Assembly (NCBI RefSeq): GCF_005490785.1
Contig: NZ_CP027295.1
Span: forward strand, 1,550,001-1,614,000
Length of the DNA: 64,000 nucleotides
Direction: 5' to 3'
Origin: Brachybacterium sp. SGAir0954
GTDB taxonomy: Bacteria; Actinomycetota; Actinomycetes; Actinomycetales; Dermabacteraceae
In this document: one piece after another, positions 41,378-50,523 of the stretch
How positions within the stretch are numbered: position 1 is the first letter of the stretch
How the letters are laid out: each line of letters opens with the position of its first letter
Notes under the pieces: model-generated
Database searches by the model: none
Seen by the model: only the letters and a program-made list of their open reading frames with translations
Told to the model about the DNA's origin: nothing
Program-made: the position numbers and the translations under genes

Positions 41378-42214
41378 GTGGGGATCGTCCGGGAGAAGGT
41401 CGAGCTCAAGACCGCCGAGCAGATCGCGATCATGCGCCGCAGCGGACTGCTGCTCTCGCGCGTGCACGACATGCTCGCCCGCGAGCTGCGCCCCGGGATC
41501 ACCACCGCACAGCTGGACGCCCTCGCCGAGGAGATGATCCGCGACGAAGGCGCCCTGCCGAACTTCAAGGGGTACCAGGGCTTCCCCGCCTCCCTCTGCA
41601 TCAGCGTCAACGAGGTCGTCGTGCACGGCATCCCCGGTGAGCTCGTGATCGAGGAGGGGGACGTCGTCTCCATCGACGGCGGCTGCATCGTCGAGGGCTG
41701 GCACTCCGACGCGGCGCGCACCCACATCGTCGGCGCCCCGCGGCGTGCGGCGGACGAGGAGCTCGTGCGCATCACCGACGCCGCGCTGTGGGAGGGCATC
41801 GCCGCCCTCGCCTCGGCGCGCCGCGTCGGCGAGATCGGGGCCGCGATCGAGGACCTCGTGGCGATGGAGGCGGGGGAGACCCTCTCCCACCTCGAGGGCT
41901 TCGGCGGCCACGGCATCGGCACCGCGATGCACCAGCCGCCGGACGTCATGAACTACCGCACCCGCTCGCGGGGCGCGAAGGTCGTCCCCGGTCTGTGCCT
42001 CGCGATCGAGCCGATGCTCATCCAGGGCTCGGGGGAGTGGGAGATGGACGACGACGACTGGACGGTGCGCGCCACCGGCGGCGGCCGGGCCGCCCATGCT
42101 GAGCACTCCGTCGCCGTCACCGAGCAGGGACTGATCGTCCTCACCGAGGCCGACGGCGGCGCCGCCCGCCTCGCCGCCGCGGGCATCACGGCCGCACCGG
42201 ATCCCGCGGCCTGA
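41378..42214 (+). CDS. map: Methionine aminopeptidase, type I
   Basis: Removes the initiator Met. 278 residues, GTG start, 11 bases after adk. The metal ligands are seen in order: D in VVSIDGG, D in WHSDAARTH, H in GGHGIGTAMH, E in LAIEPM and E in VAVTEQG. Substrate-cleft HxxxP is HQPPD instead of the more common HEDPQ. The last ~15 residues (AAAGITAAPDPAA) are an unstructured tail. Third gene of secY-adk-map. Confidence 0.95.
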   Translation: MGIVREKVELKTAEQIAIMRRSGLLLSRVHDMLARELRPGITTAQLDALAEEMIRDEGALPNFKGYQGFPASLCISVNEVVVHGIPGELVIEEGDVVSIDGGCIVEGWHSDAARTHIVGAPRRAADEELVRITDAALWEGIAALASARRVGEIGAAIEDLVAMEAGETLSHLEGFGGHGIGTAMHQPPDVMNYRTRSRGAKVVPGLCLAIEPMLIQGSGEWEMDDDDWTVRATGGGRAAHAEHSVAVTEQGLIVLTEADGGAARLAAAGITAAPDPAA

Positions 42215-42565
42215 CGCCTCGCCCCGGCGCGTCGCACGACGTCCCGGGAGCCCTCCGGGCGCCGGCCCGTCCGGTCACGTGACGGGGGTCATCGGCACAT
42301 TCCCTCGCGGGTCCCGCGGATGCCGTGTACGCTGGTCGATCGGGTGTGCTCCGCGCGTGAGCGCCGTGCCCTGCCCCGATCCGGATGCGATTCCCGGTCG
42401 GAGCCGAGCCGGTCCGCGGGCCCGTCAGCCGCCGTCCCAGGACGGTCGGCCCGGGTGCTGAGCAGCCTGCGTCGTCCACCGTACCGCCGTCAGGCGGCAG
42501 GGGACGGCGGACACCGAATGCGGAACTCAGCCACCGGGCGACCGGGGGTGAGAGATTGGGGAGGC
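42215..42565 (+). promoter_or_regulatory. Intergenic leader with probable promoter of infA-rpmJ
   Basis: 350 bases without a supported gene. TGTACGCT (TACGCT at 42328-42333) is a good -10 with an upstream TG-like extension and a poor -35. The remaining ~230 bases to infA are leader. No clear terminator for map is visible beyond a CCCGGGAG/CTCCGGG-type stem near 42243. Confidence 0.4.
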
Positions 42566-42787
42566 ATGGCCAAGAAGGACGGCGTGATCGAGGTCGAGGG
42601 CACGGTCACGGAGGCGCTCGCGAACGCGCGCTTCCGCGTCGAGCTCGACAACGGGCACAAGGTGCTCGCGCACATCTCCGGGAAGATGCGCCAGCACTAC
42701 ATCCGCATCCTTCCCGAGGACCGCGTGGTCGTCGAGCTGAGCCCCTACGACCTCGACCGGGGCCGCATCGTCTACCGCTACAAGTGA
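42566..42787 (+). CDS. infA: Translation initiation factor IF-1
   Basis: 73-residue OB-fold protein occupying the A site during initiation: [70 protein letters not shown] at 42566 preceded by TTGGGGAGGC. Confidence 0.98.
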   Translation: MAKKDGVIEVEGTVTEALANARFRVELDNGHKVLAHISGKMRQHYIRILPEDRVVVELSPYDLDRGRIVYRYK

Positions 42788-42808
42788 TCGTCCTGGGAGA
42801 AGGAAGAC

Positions 42809-42922
42809 ATGAAGGTCAAGCCGAGCGTCAAGCCGATCTGTGACAACTGCAAGGTGATTCGTCGCCACTCGCGCGTCATGGTGATCTGCTCGAACCCGCG
42901 TCACAAGCAGCGCCAGGGCTGA
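42809..42922 (+). CDS. rpmJ: 50S ribosomal protein L36 (zinc form)
   Basis: 37 residues: [20 protein letters not shown] then [17 protein letters not shown]. Zinc ligands C11, C14, C27 and H32 are all present. GGAGAAGGAAGAC precedes the ATG. It lies between infA and rpsM as usual. Confidence 0.97.
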   Translation: MKVKPSVKPICDNCKVIRRHSRVMVICSNPRHKQRQG

Positions 42923-43112
42923 TCCCGGGGCCTCCGGGCCCCGCAGCCACGGTCCTGCCGTGACCCCGCCGCCATCGAGCGGCACACACAAATGAAGAGT
43001 CGACATCACCGGCCTCGGCCGGTCACCCGCAGTCGGAGGCTGCGGCGCCACGGGAGCAGCCCGTCGGCGAGATGTCGGATCAGGCCTCCGAAGGAACAAG
43101 GAGAAACTGCAC

Positions 43113-43487
43113 ATGGCACGTCTGGTGGGAGTCGACCTTCCGCGCGAGAAGCGCCTCGAGGTCGCCCTGACGTACATCTTCGGCGTGGGGCGCACCCGTG
43201 CGCTCGAGACCCTCGCCGCCACCGGGGTCTCCGGTGACACGCGAGTGCGCGATCTGAGCGACGACGAGCTCGTCAAGCTGCGCGACCACATCGAGGCGAA
43301 CTACCGGGTCGAGGGTGACCTCCGCCGCGAGGTCGCCGCCGACATCCGCCGCAAGGTGGAGATCGGGAGCTACGAGGGCCTGCGTCACCGCCGCGGCCTT
43401 CCGGTGCGCGGTCAGCGCACCAAGACCAACGCCCGTACCCGCAAGGGCCCCAAGCGCACCGTCGCGGGCAAGAAGAAGGCCCGCTGA
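43113..43487 (+). CDS. rpsM: 30S ribosomal protein S13
   Basis: Head protein bridging to the 50S. 124 residues: [40 protein letters not shown], and the C-terminal [20 protein letters not shown] tail that touches P-site tRNA. AGGAACAAGGAG precedes the start; the 190-base gap before it has no obvious gene. Confidence 0.98.
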   Translation: MARLVGVDLPREKRLEVALTYIFGVGRTRALETLAATGVSGDTRVRDLSDDELVKLRDHIEANYRVEGDLRREVAADIRRKVEIGSYEGLRHRRGLPVRGQRTKTNARTRKGPKRTVAGKKKAR

Positions 43488-43600
43488 CCCACGGCACCGC
43501 CGTGGTGATGCCGGTGCCCGCGCTCCGGCGCAGCCCCGCACACACTTCGCGCCGCTGAGGGATCCGGCGCACCCGATACCCACCAGAGGAGTTCCGCCGC

Positions 43601-44005
43601 ATGGCAACCAAGACCCGCCAGGCCGCCGCGCGCAAGCCGCGCCGCAAGGACAAGAAGAACGTCGTCAACGGCCAGGCCCACATCAAGAGCACCTTCAACA
43701 ACACCATCGTGTCGATCACCGACCCGACCGGTGCTGTGATCTCCTGGGCCTCCGCCGGCCAGGTCGGCTTCAAGGGCTCGCGCAAGTCCACCCCCTACGC
43801 CGCGCAGATGGCCGCCGAGGCCGCCGCGCGCCGCGCCCAGGAGCACGGCCTGAAGAAGGTCGACGTCTTCGTGAAGGGCCCGGGCTCCGGCCGCGAGACC
43901 GCGATCCGCTCGCTCACCGCGACCGGCCTCGAGGTCGGCTCGATCCAGGACGTCACCCCGCAGGCGCACAACGGCACCCGTCCGGCGAAGCGTCGCCGCG
44001 TCTGA
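43601..44005 (+). CDS. rpsK: 30S ribosomal protein S11
   Basis: Platform protein at the E-site mRNA path. 134 residues: [91 protein letters not shown] precedes the ATG. Confidence 0.98.
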   Translation: MATKTRQAAARKPRRKDKKNVVNGQAHIKSTFNNTIVSITDPTGAVISWASAGQVGFKGSRKSTPYAAQMAAEAAARRAQEHGLKKVDVFVKGPGSGRETAIRSLTATGLEVGSIQDVTPQAHNGTRPAKRRRV

Positions 44006-44187
44006 GCCTCGTCGGCCGTGAGCCGTGATCCCGCGGAGCATCCGTGCTCCCGGTTCGCGGCCTGCGGCCGGCACCGGTGCGTCCGGGCGTCCGCCCACCT
44101 CCGCCGCACCTGTTGGACCACCACCCTTCTCAGACCATCGCCCCCTTCTGAGCGTCATATGGCGGACGCTCACGGAAAGGACCCACA

Positions 44188-45183
44188 GTGCTCATTGCAC
44201 AGCGCCCCACGCTGACCGAAGAGGTCGTGTCGGAGTACCGCTCCCGGTTCGTCATCGAGCCGCTCGAGCCGGGCTTCGGCTACACGCTCGGCAACTCGCT
44301 GCGCCGCACCCTGCTCTCCTCGATCCCCGGTGCCGCGGTCACCTCGATCCGCATCGACGGCGTGCTGCACGAGTTCAGCACCATCGCCGGTGTGCGCGAG
44401 GACGTCACCGAGATCATCCTCAACATCAAGAACCTCGTCGTCTCCTCGGAGAACGACGAGCCCGTCGTGATGTACCTCCGCAAGGAGGAGGAGGGCCCGG
44501 TGACCGCGGCCGACATCACCCCGCCCGCCGGCGTGGAGATCCACAACCCCGACCTCCACATCGCGACCCTCAGCCAGAAGGGCCGTCTCGAGGTCGAGCT
44601 GATCGTCGAGCGCGGCCGTGGCTACGTCTCCGCCGCTCAGAACAAGTCCCTCGACGGGGAGATCGGCCGTGTGCCGGTCGACTCGATCTACTCGCCCGTC
44701 CTGAAGGTGACCTACAAGGTCGAGGCCACCCGTGTCGAGCAGCGCACCGACTTCGACAAGCTCATCGTCGACGTCGAGACGAAGCCCGCCATCTCCCCGC
44801 GCGACGCCGTCGCCTCCGCCGGCAAGACCCTGGTCGAGCTGTTCGGTCTGGCGCACGAGCTGAACCAGGAGGCCGAGGGCATCGACATCGGCCCGTCCCC
44901 GACGGACCAGGCCCTGGCCGCCGATCTGGCGCTGCCGATCAACGACCTCAACCTCACCGTGCGGTCGTACAACTGCCTCATGCGCGAGGGTGTGCACACC
45001 GTCGGCGAGCTCACCGCTCGCAGCGAGGCGGACCTGCTCGACATCCGCAACTTCGGGCAGAAGTCCATCGACGAGGTCAAGGCGAAGCTCGCCGACCTCG
45101 GTCTGTCGCTGAAGGATTCCCCGGCCGGGTTCGACCCGTCCGCCCTGGACTCCTACTCCGACGACTTCGGCGACCAGTACTGA
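44188..45183 (+). CDS. rpoA: DNA-directed RNA polymerase alpha subunit
   Basis: Assembly platform and UP-element reader. 331 residues, GTG start ([20 protein letters not shown]) after GGAAAGGACCCACA. The N-terminal domain has [17 protein letters not shown] (dimer interface). The flexible linker lies near 225-245. The C-terminal domain (about 250-310) has [20 protein letters not shown] and [19 protein letters not shown]. rpsD is not between rpsK and rpoA here, unlike E. coli. Confidence 0.98.
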   Translation: MLIAQRPTLTEEVVSEYRSRFVIEPLEPGFGYTLGNSLRRTLLSSIPGAAVTSIRIDGVLHEFSTIAGVREDVTEIILNIKNLVVSSENDEPVVMYLRKEEEGPVTAADITPPAGVEIHNPDLHIATLSQKGRLEVELIVERGRGYVSAAQNKSLDGEIGRVPVDSIYSPVLKVTYKVEATRVEQRTDFDKLIVDVETKPAISPRDAVASAGKTLVELFGLAHELNQEAEGIDIGPSPTDQALAADLALPINDLNLTVRSYNCLMREGVHTVGELTARSEADLLDIRNFGQKSIDEVKAKLADLGLSLKDSPAGFDPSALDSYSDDFGDQY

Positions 45184-45212
45184 CCTTCATCTGAACCTCT
45201 AGGAGAACGACC

Positions 45213-45683
45213 ATGCCTGCTCCCACCAAGGGCGCGCGCCTCGGAGGGTCCCCCGCGCACGAGCGGATGATCCTCGCCAACCTCGCCACCGAGCTGTTCC
45301 GGCACAAGGCGATCACGACGACCGAGTCCCGTGCGAAGCGCCTGCGCCCGTACGCCGAGCGTCTCGTCACCCACGCCAAGAAGGGCGATCTCGCCTCCCG
45401 TCGTCGCGTGATGCGCACCATCCGCGACAAGGGCGTCGTCTACTCGCTCTTCGAGGAGATCGCCCCGACGTTCACCGAGCGTCCCGGCGGCTACACCCGC
45501 ATCACCAAGATCGGTCCGCGCAAGGGCGACAACGCCCCCATGGCGGTCATCGAGCTGGTGCAGGAGGAGTACTCCCCGAAGCAGGCCGTGGTGAAGGAGG
45601 CCGAGGGCGCCGCGAAGGCGAACGCCACCGAGGCCCCCGCCGCGACCGAGGAGACCACCCCGGAGGCGACCGAGGAGGCCTGA
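45213..45683 (+). CDS. rplQ: 50S ribosomal protein L17 with acidic tail
   Basis: 156 residues. Conserved core: [60 protein letters not shown]. The last ~38 residues are Ala/Thr/Glu-rich and unstructured. AGGAGAACGACC precedes the start. The next gene is not truA, which usually follows rplQ. Confidence 0.97.
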   Translation: MPAPTKGARLGGSPAHERMILANLATELFRHKAITTTESRAKRLRPYAERLVTHAKKGDLASRRRVMRTIRDKGVVYSLFEEIAPTFTERPGGYTRITKIGPRKGDNAPMAVIELVQEEYSPKQAVVKEAEGAAKANATEAPAATEETTPEATEEA

Positions 45684-45702
45684 GCCCCCTCGCGCCACGC
45701 GC

Positions 45703-45737
45703 AGAGGCCCCGTCGAGCATCGCTCGGCGGGGCCTCT
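45703..45737 (+). terminator. Terminator ending the alpha operon
   Basis: A 15-bp stem (45703-45717 with 45723-45737, one T-G wobble) and a 5-base loop, 20 bases after rplQ. Confidence 0.85.
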
Positions 45738-45761
45738 CGCCGTCCGGAGACCTGGGGACGG

Positions 45762-45880
45762 TCGGGCGCCGGGAGCTGATCGGGCGCCGCGAGTGATCCT
45801 GGGAGGCAGGTCGCGGTCGGGCAACGATCCGCTCCCGATGGCACGTGTCCAGGGATTCGGCGACGGGACCGGCCTACGGT
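45762..45880 (+). other. Direct repeats and -10-like box upstream of the SLH amidase
   Basis: TCGGGCGCCG occurs at 45762-45771 and again at 45780-45789, 18 bases apart. A TACGGT hexamer at 45875-45880 could be the -10 for the amidase, about 60 bases before its ATG. No gene is supported in this gap. Confidence 0.35.
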
Positions 45881-45941
45881 GTGGGGGAGGGCCTCGGCCG
45901 GCTCTCCGTGTCCCGTCCCCCCTCCTGCATCGGAGCAGCGC

Positions 45942-48059
45942 ATGCTCGAGCCGACCCGCCACCACGACGCCCCCGCCCCGCACGATCCGCCCCGTGACCG
46001 GCGGACGGGACCGAGTCGGCGCCGCCTGCTCGCCCTCACCGCCCTCGGACTCCCCGCGACCGGCGCCGCCCTCGCCGTGGGGACGACCGCCCCTCCCGCC
46101 CATGCGGACCCGGCCGTGACCGGCGGCGAGACCCGGATCGTCGATGTGCCCCTCGCGGGCACCGACCCGGTCGACGTGGGCGGTGCGAGCGCCGGGGCGT
46201 CGGACGCGGGAGGCGCCGACGCCGCGGGGGTGCCCGCCCGTGACCTGCCCGAGCACACCGCGACGATGGTCGGTGTGCGCTGGGAGGAGGGACGAGAGGC
46301 GCCGGCCGTGACGGTGCGCGGCCGTCTCGCGGGCGGCGGCTGGACGGACTGGCACGCGCTGGACCCCGCGACCGATCCGAGCACCGGCGACGAGGTCCCC
46401 GCCACCGAGGCCGGCTGGCTCGGGCCCGTGACCGGCGTGCAGATCTGCGCCGAGCGGGACGGCGAGGACGTCGCGGACGAGCTCACCGCCCACCTGCTGA
46501 CCACCTCCCCGCTCGAGGCGGACGCCGAGGTCGGCAGCGACAGCGGCCCCTCGGTGAGCCTGGGCCTCGAGGACCGGCCCATGCTGCGCGCCGCGGCGGT
46601 GACGAACCCGGCGACGCCGCCGATGCCCGGGGCGCCGGCGTTCGTCTCCCGCGCCGCCTGGGGAGCGGACGAGTCTCTCGTGCGCTCCACGAGCGCCGCC
46701 GATCGTCTGAAGGCCGTCGTCGTCCACCACACGGCCGGGTCCAACGCCTATTCCGCCCAGGACTCCCCCCAGCTGATCCGGGGGATCCTGAGCTATCACA
46801 CGCGCACCCTGGGCTGGGCGGACCTCGGCTACAACATGCTCGTGGACAAGTACGGGCAGGTGTTCGAGGGGCGGGGCGGCGGCCTGCACCGCAACATCGT
46901 CGGCGCGCACGCCCGCGGCTACAACACGGGCTCCTTCGGCATCTCGCTGCTCGGCGACTACGACGTCGCCTCCGTGCCCTCCGCGGCGCAGGACGCGATC
47001 ACCCGCCTCGTCGGCTGGAAGCTGCTGAGCACCTTCACCACCTCGACCCATGCGACCGGGACCTGGGACGTCACCACCCCGGACACGAACTACCCGATCG
47101 GCACCCACGAGCTGAAGGTCGTCATGGGGCACCGGGACGTCAACGCCACCGAGTGCCCCGGCAGGAACCTCTACGGGAAGCTCGAGAGCATCCGCGACGC
47201 GGCGCAGCGGAGGATCGACGGCGGCTGGCGCAAGCATCTCGGCGCCTTCTCCCGGGCCGGCGGTGGGGAGGCGCTCGGCACCGTCGTCCGGAGCGCCCAC
47301 ATCGCCGGGGACCTCGAGGCGACCGTCCTCACCTCCGGGCTCGTGCTCAGCGGTCGCGGAGCGGCGACCGCGACGGGCTGGCGCAGCGAGGTCTCCCGCC
47401 AGTGGAGCGCTTCCTGGGGACGACCGCTCGGGAACCCCCGCCGCGAGGGAGGCCGGACCCTGCAGGGCTTCGCGGCGGGACAGGCTGTGGGCAGCGGCGA
47501 GGAGGCCGTGTTCCTGAAGAACCGGTTCCGCGACGTCACCGGGCAGCACATGTACTTCCCGGAGATCGACGCCCTCGCCGCACGCGGCATCACCACCGGC
47601 TGGCCCGACGGCACCTACCGCCCGCTCGCGGACATCCACCGCGACGCGATGGTCGTCTTCGTGCACCGGGCGCTCGGCGCGCCCGCCTCGACCCCGCCCG
47701 CGCGGTCGCCCTTCCGGGACATGAGCTCCTCCACGATGTACTACGAGGAGATCTGCTGGGCTCATGCGCAGGGCATCGTCGAGGGCTGGCCGGACGGCAC
47801 CTTCCGGCCCACGGCATCCGTGCAGCGGGGAGCCGTCGCCGCCTTCCTGTACCGTGCTTCGGGGAGTCCCTCCACGGGGACGACCAGCGGGTTCCGCGAC
47901 GTGCCGGCGAACCACCAGTTCGCCCGGGAGATCACGTGGCTCGCCTCGACGAAGATCACCACCGGCTGGAGCGACGGGACCTTCCGTCCCACGCTGCCCA
48001 TCGCCCGCGACGCGATGGCGGCGTTCATGATCCGCTGGATGGACCATCGCGGGCTGTGA
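45942..48059 (+). CDS. Tat-exported N-acetylmuramoyl-L-alanine amidase with three C-terminal SLH-like repeats
   Basis: Predicted peptidoglycan amidase held on the cell wall. 705 residues from the ATG at 45942. Twin-arginine signal: GPSRRRLLALTALGLPATGA with cleavage near AHA-D55. An Ala/Gly/Asp-rich spacer and a beta-rich region (about 60-215) precede the Amidase_2/PGRP domain (about 225-410). That domain has zinc ligands H262 (VVVHHTAG), H397 and C405 (GHRDV to ATECPG), and YNMLVDKYGQVFEGRGGG. After ~430 there is a linker domain, then from F529 three repeats of the form F-x-D-V / EI-x-A-x-GI-x-GWPDGTFRP / R-x-AM-x-F: the S-layer homology pattern. An upstream in-frame GTG at 45879 has no ribosome binding site. 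It is followed closely by a polysaccharide pyruvyl transferase gene. Confidence 0.85.
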   Translation: MLEPTRHHDAPAPHDPPRDRRTGPSRRRLLALTALGLPATGAALAVGTTAPPAHADPAVTGGETRIVDVPLAGTDPVDVGGASAGASDAGGADAAGVPARDLPEHTATMVGVRWEEGREAPAVTVRGRLAGGGWTDWHALDPATDPSTGDEVPATEAGWLGPVTGVQICAERDGEDVADELTAHLLTTSPLEADAEVGSDSGPSVSLGLEDRPMLRAAAVTNPATPPMPGAPAFVSRAAWGADESLVRSTSAADRLKAVVVHHTAGSNAYSAQDSPQLIRGILSYHTRTLGWADLGYNMLVDKYGQVFEGRGGGLHRNIVGAHARGYNTGSFGISLLGDYDVASVPSAAQDAITRLVGWKLLSTFTTSTHATGTWDVTTPDTNYPIGTHELKVVMGHRDVNATECPGRNLYGKLESIRDAAQRRIDGGWRKHLGAFSRAGGGEALGTVVRSAHIAGDLEATVLTSGLVLSGRGAATATGWRSEVSRQWSASWGRPLGNPRREGGRTLQGFAAGQAVGSGEEAVFLKNRFRDVTGQHMYFPEIDALAARGITTGWPDGTYRPLADIHRDAMVVFVHRALGAPASTPPARSPFRDMSSSTMYYEEICWAHAQGIVEGWPDGTFRPTASVQRGAVAAFLYRASGSPSTGTTSGFRDVPANHQFAREITWLASTKITTGWSDGTFRPTLPIARDAMAAFMIRWMDHRGL

Positions 48060-48093
48060 CCACCAGGCACGCCCGCCGGAAGGAGCACCCCGC

Positions 48094-50457
48094 GTGAAGG
48101 TCGCCCTGCTGTGCGATGTGGACCAGACCGTCTACCACGTGGGGGACGAGGCGATCGCGAGCGCATCGGCCCGGCGCCTGCGCGAGCGGGGTCACGAGGT
48201 GCTGCGCATCAGCCGCCTCGAGAAGTTCGGCCCGGCGAGGGAGCGGCCCGACCCGTCGTTCCCCGCGCTCGTCTTCCCCTGGGAGCTCGAGCGCCGCGCC
48301 GCCTACCTGGGGGAGATCCGGCGGGTCCTCGACGGTGACGTGGGCGCCCTGCCGCGCGGCGACAAGCTCCACGCCTTCGTGGACCGCCTGCGGGAGGCGG
48401 ACGCCCTCGTGATCGGCGGCGGCGGTGCGCTCACCTCCCGCTACGGCTGGCTGCTCGATGAGCGCCTCGCGACCGCCCTGGTGGCCCGCTCGCTCGGCCT
48501 GCCGGTCGTGCTGAGCGGCCAGAGCCTGGGCCCCGAGCTCACCCCGCAGGACCGTGACCGCATCCGGGAGCTGCTGGACCTGTGCACGCTCGTGGGGCTG
48601 CGGGACGCGCACAGCGTGCGCCTCGCCCGGCAGATCGCCCCGGAGCACCCGGCGATCCTCCACACCCTCGACGACGCGATCGGGCTCGTCCCCGTCAACG
48701 GCTCCGATCCCGACGGCCCCGCCGGTCCCGCCGGCTCCGTCGGCCCCGCGGGCACGGAGGGCTCCGCCCCCGGGGACGGGACCGGCGCCCTCTCCGTGAC
48801 GCTCGGGGCCGACGGCGATCCCTTCCCGCGGGAGGACTACGTGCGGGTGCTCGCCGCCGTGGTCGACGGCCTCGCCGCGCGCACCTGCGCCGACGTCGAG
48901 CTGCTGCCCCACATGGCCGATCCCGACACCGGCGGCGCCGACCTCGCGATCCACGAGGAGCTCGCCGCCCTGCTCACCGTCCCCGCCCGCGTGCTGCCGA
49001 TCGAGACGGACACGGCGGCCGTCGCCCGCACGCAGCGGGCCGCCTGGGTGGTCTCCACGCGCTTCCACCCCGTGGTGCTCGGCGCCCTCGGGGGAGCGGG
49101 GGTCCTCGCCCTGCCGCTGAACCGCTACGGCGCCTCCCGCATGGACGGGGCGCTCGCGAACATGGGCGTGGGCGGCGGGACGGTGCCGCTGGCGGCGCTC
49201 TGGGACCCTGCCGCGCGCGCCCCCTCCGCCCTGGTCGAGCCGGTGCTCGACGCCCTCGTGGCCGGCCGCGAGGCCGAGCGTGAGCGGCTCGAGGCGGCCC
49301 GCGGGCCCGTCCTCGCCGCCGCCGAGGAGTGGTGGGACCGGATCGACGCCGTGCTGCGCGGTGCCGACGACGCCGCCGGGCTCCCGGACCCGCGCGGCGC
49401 GGGCCTGCCGCGGGAGGCCCGCTGGCCCGCGGAGCTCGAGGCCTCCCTCGCCCCGTTCGTGCCCCCGCTGCACCGGGGTCGTCCCCGAGCCGTGCCGCCC
49501 GAGGTCTCGATCGTCATGCGCACGCAGCGGCGCCCGCTGATGCTCGACCGCGCCGTGCAGGACGTGCTCGGCCAGAGCCGGCAGGACTGGGAGCTGCTGG
49601 TCGTGGACGACGCCGGCGACGCCGCCGCGGTGGATGCCGTCCTCGACCGCCACCGCGAGGAGGCCGCCGGTCGCCTCGCCGTCGTGCACCGCACCGCCTC
49701 CGAGGGCATGGAGGCCGCGAGCAACGCCGGGCTCACCGCGACCTCCGCCCCGCTGATCGCCGTCCACGACGACGACGACACCTGGCACCCGACCTTCCTC
49801 CAGGAGGCCGCCGCGCACCTCGCGGAGCACCCCGCGCGGGACGCGGTGGTGGTGCGCACGCTCGTCGTCCACGAGCACGAGACGGAGGACGGTTTCGTGG
49901 AGGACGGCGTGCACGTCTCCTGGCCGGAGGTGACCGGGGTGCGCCTCGTGGACTACCTCGAGATCAACCGCCACACGCCGATCGCCATGCTGCACCGCCG
50001 CGCGATCCACGAGGCCGTGGGGCTCTTCGACGAGTCGCTGCCCGTGGTGGGGGACTACGCCTTCCACCTCGCGCTGCTCGAGCGCGCGGAGGTCGGCTTC
50101 CTCGAGCGGCCGCTCGCGCACTGGCGGCAGCGGCCCCGGGCCACGGGGTCGGGCGGCAACTCGATCACGACCCGCCGGGACGAGCACGTCGCCTTCGACG
50201 CGGTGCTGCGCGAGCGGCACCTGCGCTCCTGGACGCGGGACCACGGCCTGGGCCTGCCGCTCTACCTCACGCACAGCACGGGCACGATGCTGCAGCGCAG
50301 CGAGGACCGCCTCGTCGAGGAGCTGCACTCGCTGCACGAGGAGCTCCGGGCCACGCGTGAGGAGCTCGCCGAGGTGCGCGAGAAGGTCGCGCGGCTGGAC
50401 GCCCTGAGCCTCGGGGCGCGCGCGGTGCGACGGCTGCGGGGGCGGCGCGAGCGCTGA
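48094..50457 (+). CDS. Polysaccharide pyruvyl transferase fused to a GT2 glycosyltransferase
   Basis: 787 residues, GTG start after CCGGAAGGAGCACC, 34 bases downstream of the SLH amidase. The N-terminal half (about 1-400) fits PS_pyruv_trans/CsaB-like enzymes: MKVALLCDVDQTVYHVGDEA, ADALVIGGGGALTSRYGWLL, LVGLRDAHSVRLARQ and the family STRFHPVVLGALGG. A collagen-like GPAGPAGSVGPAG insert lies near 206-220. The C-terminal half (about 468-750) is a GT-A fold GT2: EVSIVMRTQRRPLMLDRAVQ, ELLVVDDAGD, nucleotide-sugar/metal motif HDDDDTW (D559-D562) and GDYAFHLALLERAEVGFLER. A coiled-coil tail follows. Expected role: add pyruvate ketal and a sugar to a secondary cell-wall polymer. The exact substrate is unknown. 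Confidence 0.8.
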   Translation: MKVALLCDVDQTVYHVGDEAIASASARRLRERGHEVLRISRLEKFGPARERPDPSFPALVFPWELERRAAYLGEIRRVLDGDVGALPRGDKLHAFVDRLREADALVIGGGGALTSRYGWLLDERLATALVARSLGLPVVLSGQSLGPELTPQDRDRIRELLDLCTLVGLRDAHSVRLARQIAPEHPAILHTLDDAIGLVPVNGSDPDGPAGPAGSVGPAGTEGSAPGDGTGALSVTLGADGDPFPREDYVRVLAAVVDGLAARTCADVELLPHMADPDTGGADLAIHEELAALLTVPARVLPIETDTAAVARTQRAAWVVSTRFHPVVLGALGGAGVLALPLNRYGASRMDGALANMGVGGGTVPLAALWDPAARAPSALVEPVLDALVAGREAERERLEAARGPVLAAAEEWWDRIDAVLRGADDAAGLPDPRGAGLPREARWPAELEASLAPFVPPLHRGRPRAVPPEVSIVMRTQRRPLMLDRAVQDVLGQSRQDWELLVVDDAGDAAAVDAVLDRHREEAAGRLAVVHRTASEGMEAASNAGLTATSAPLIAVHDDDDTWHPTFLQEAAAHLAEHPARDAVVVRTLVVHEHETEDGFVEDGVHVSWPEVTGVRLVDYLEINRHTPIAMLHRRAIHEAVGLFDESLPVVGDYAFHLALLERAEVGFLERPLAHWRQRPRATGSGGNSITTRRDEHVAFDAVLRERHLRSWTRDHGLGLPLYLTHSTGTMLQRSEDRLVEELHSLHEELRATREELAEVREKVARLDALSLGARAVRRLRGRRER

Positions 50458-50467
50458 GCAGCGCGTC

Positions 50468-50504
50468 GGGCCCCGCCCGGGAGGGCTCCTCCCGGGCAGG
50501 GCCC
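50468..50504. terminator. Bidirectional terminator between the fusion gene and purL
   Basis: A 17-bp stem with one mismatch (50468-50484 with 50488-50504) and a 3-base loop, between converging genes. Confidence 0.8.
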
Positions 50505-50523
50505 GTCGTCGTGGGCGGGGCGC

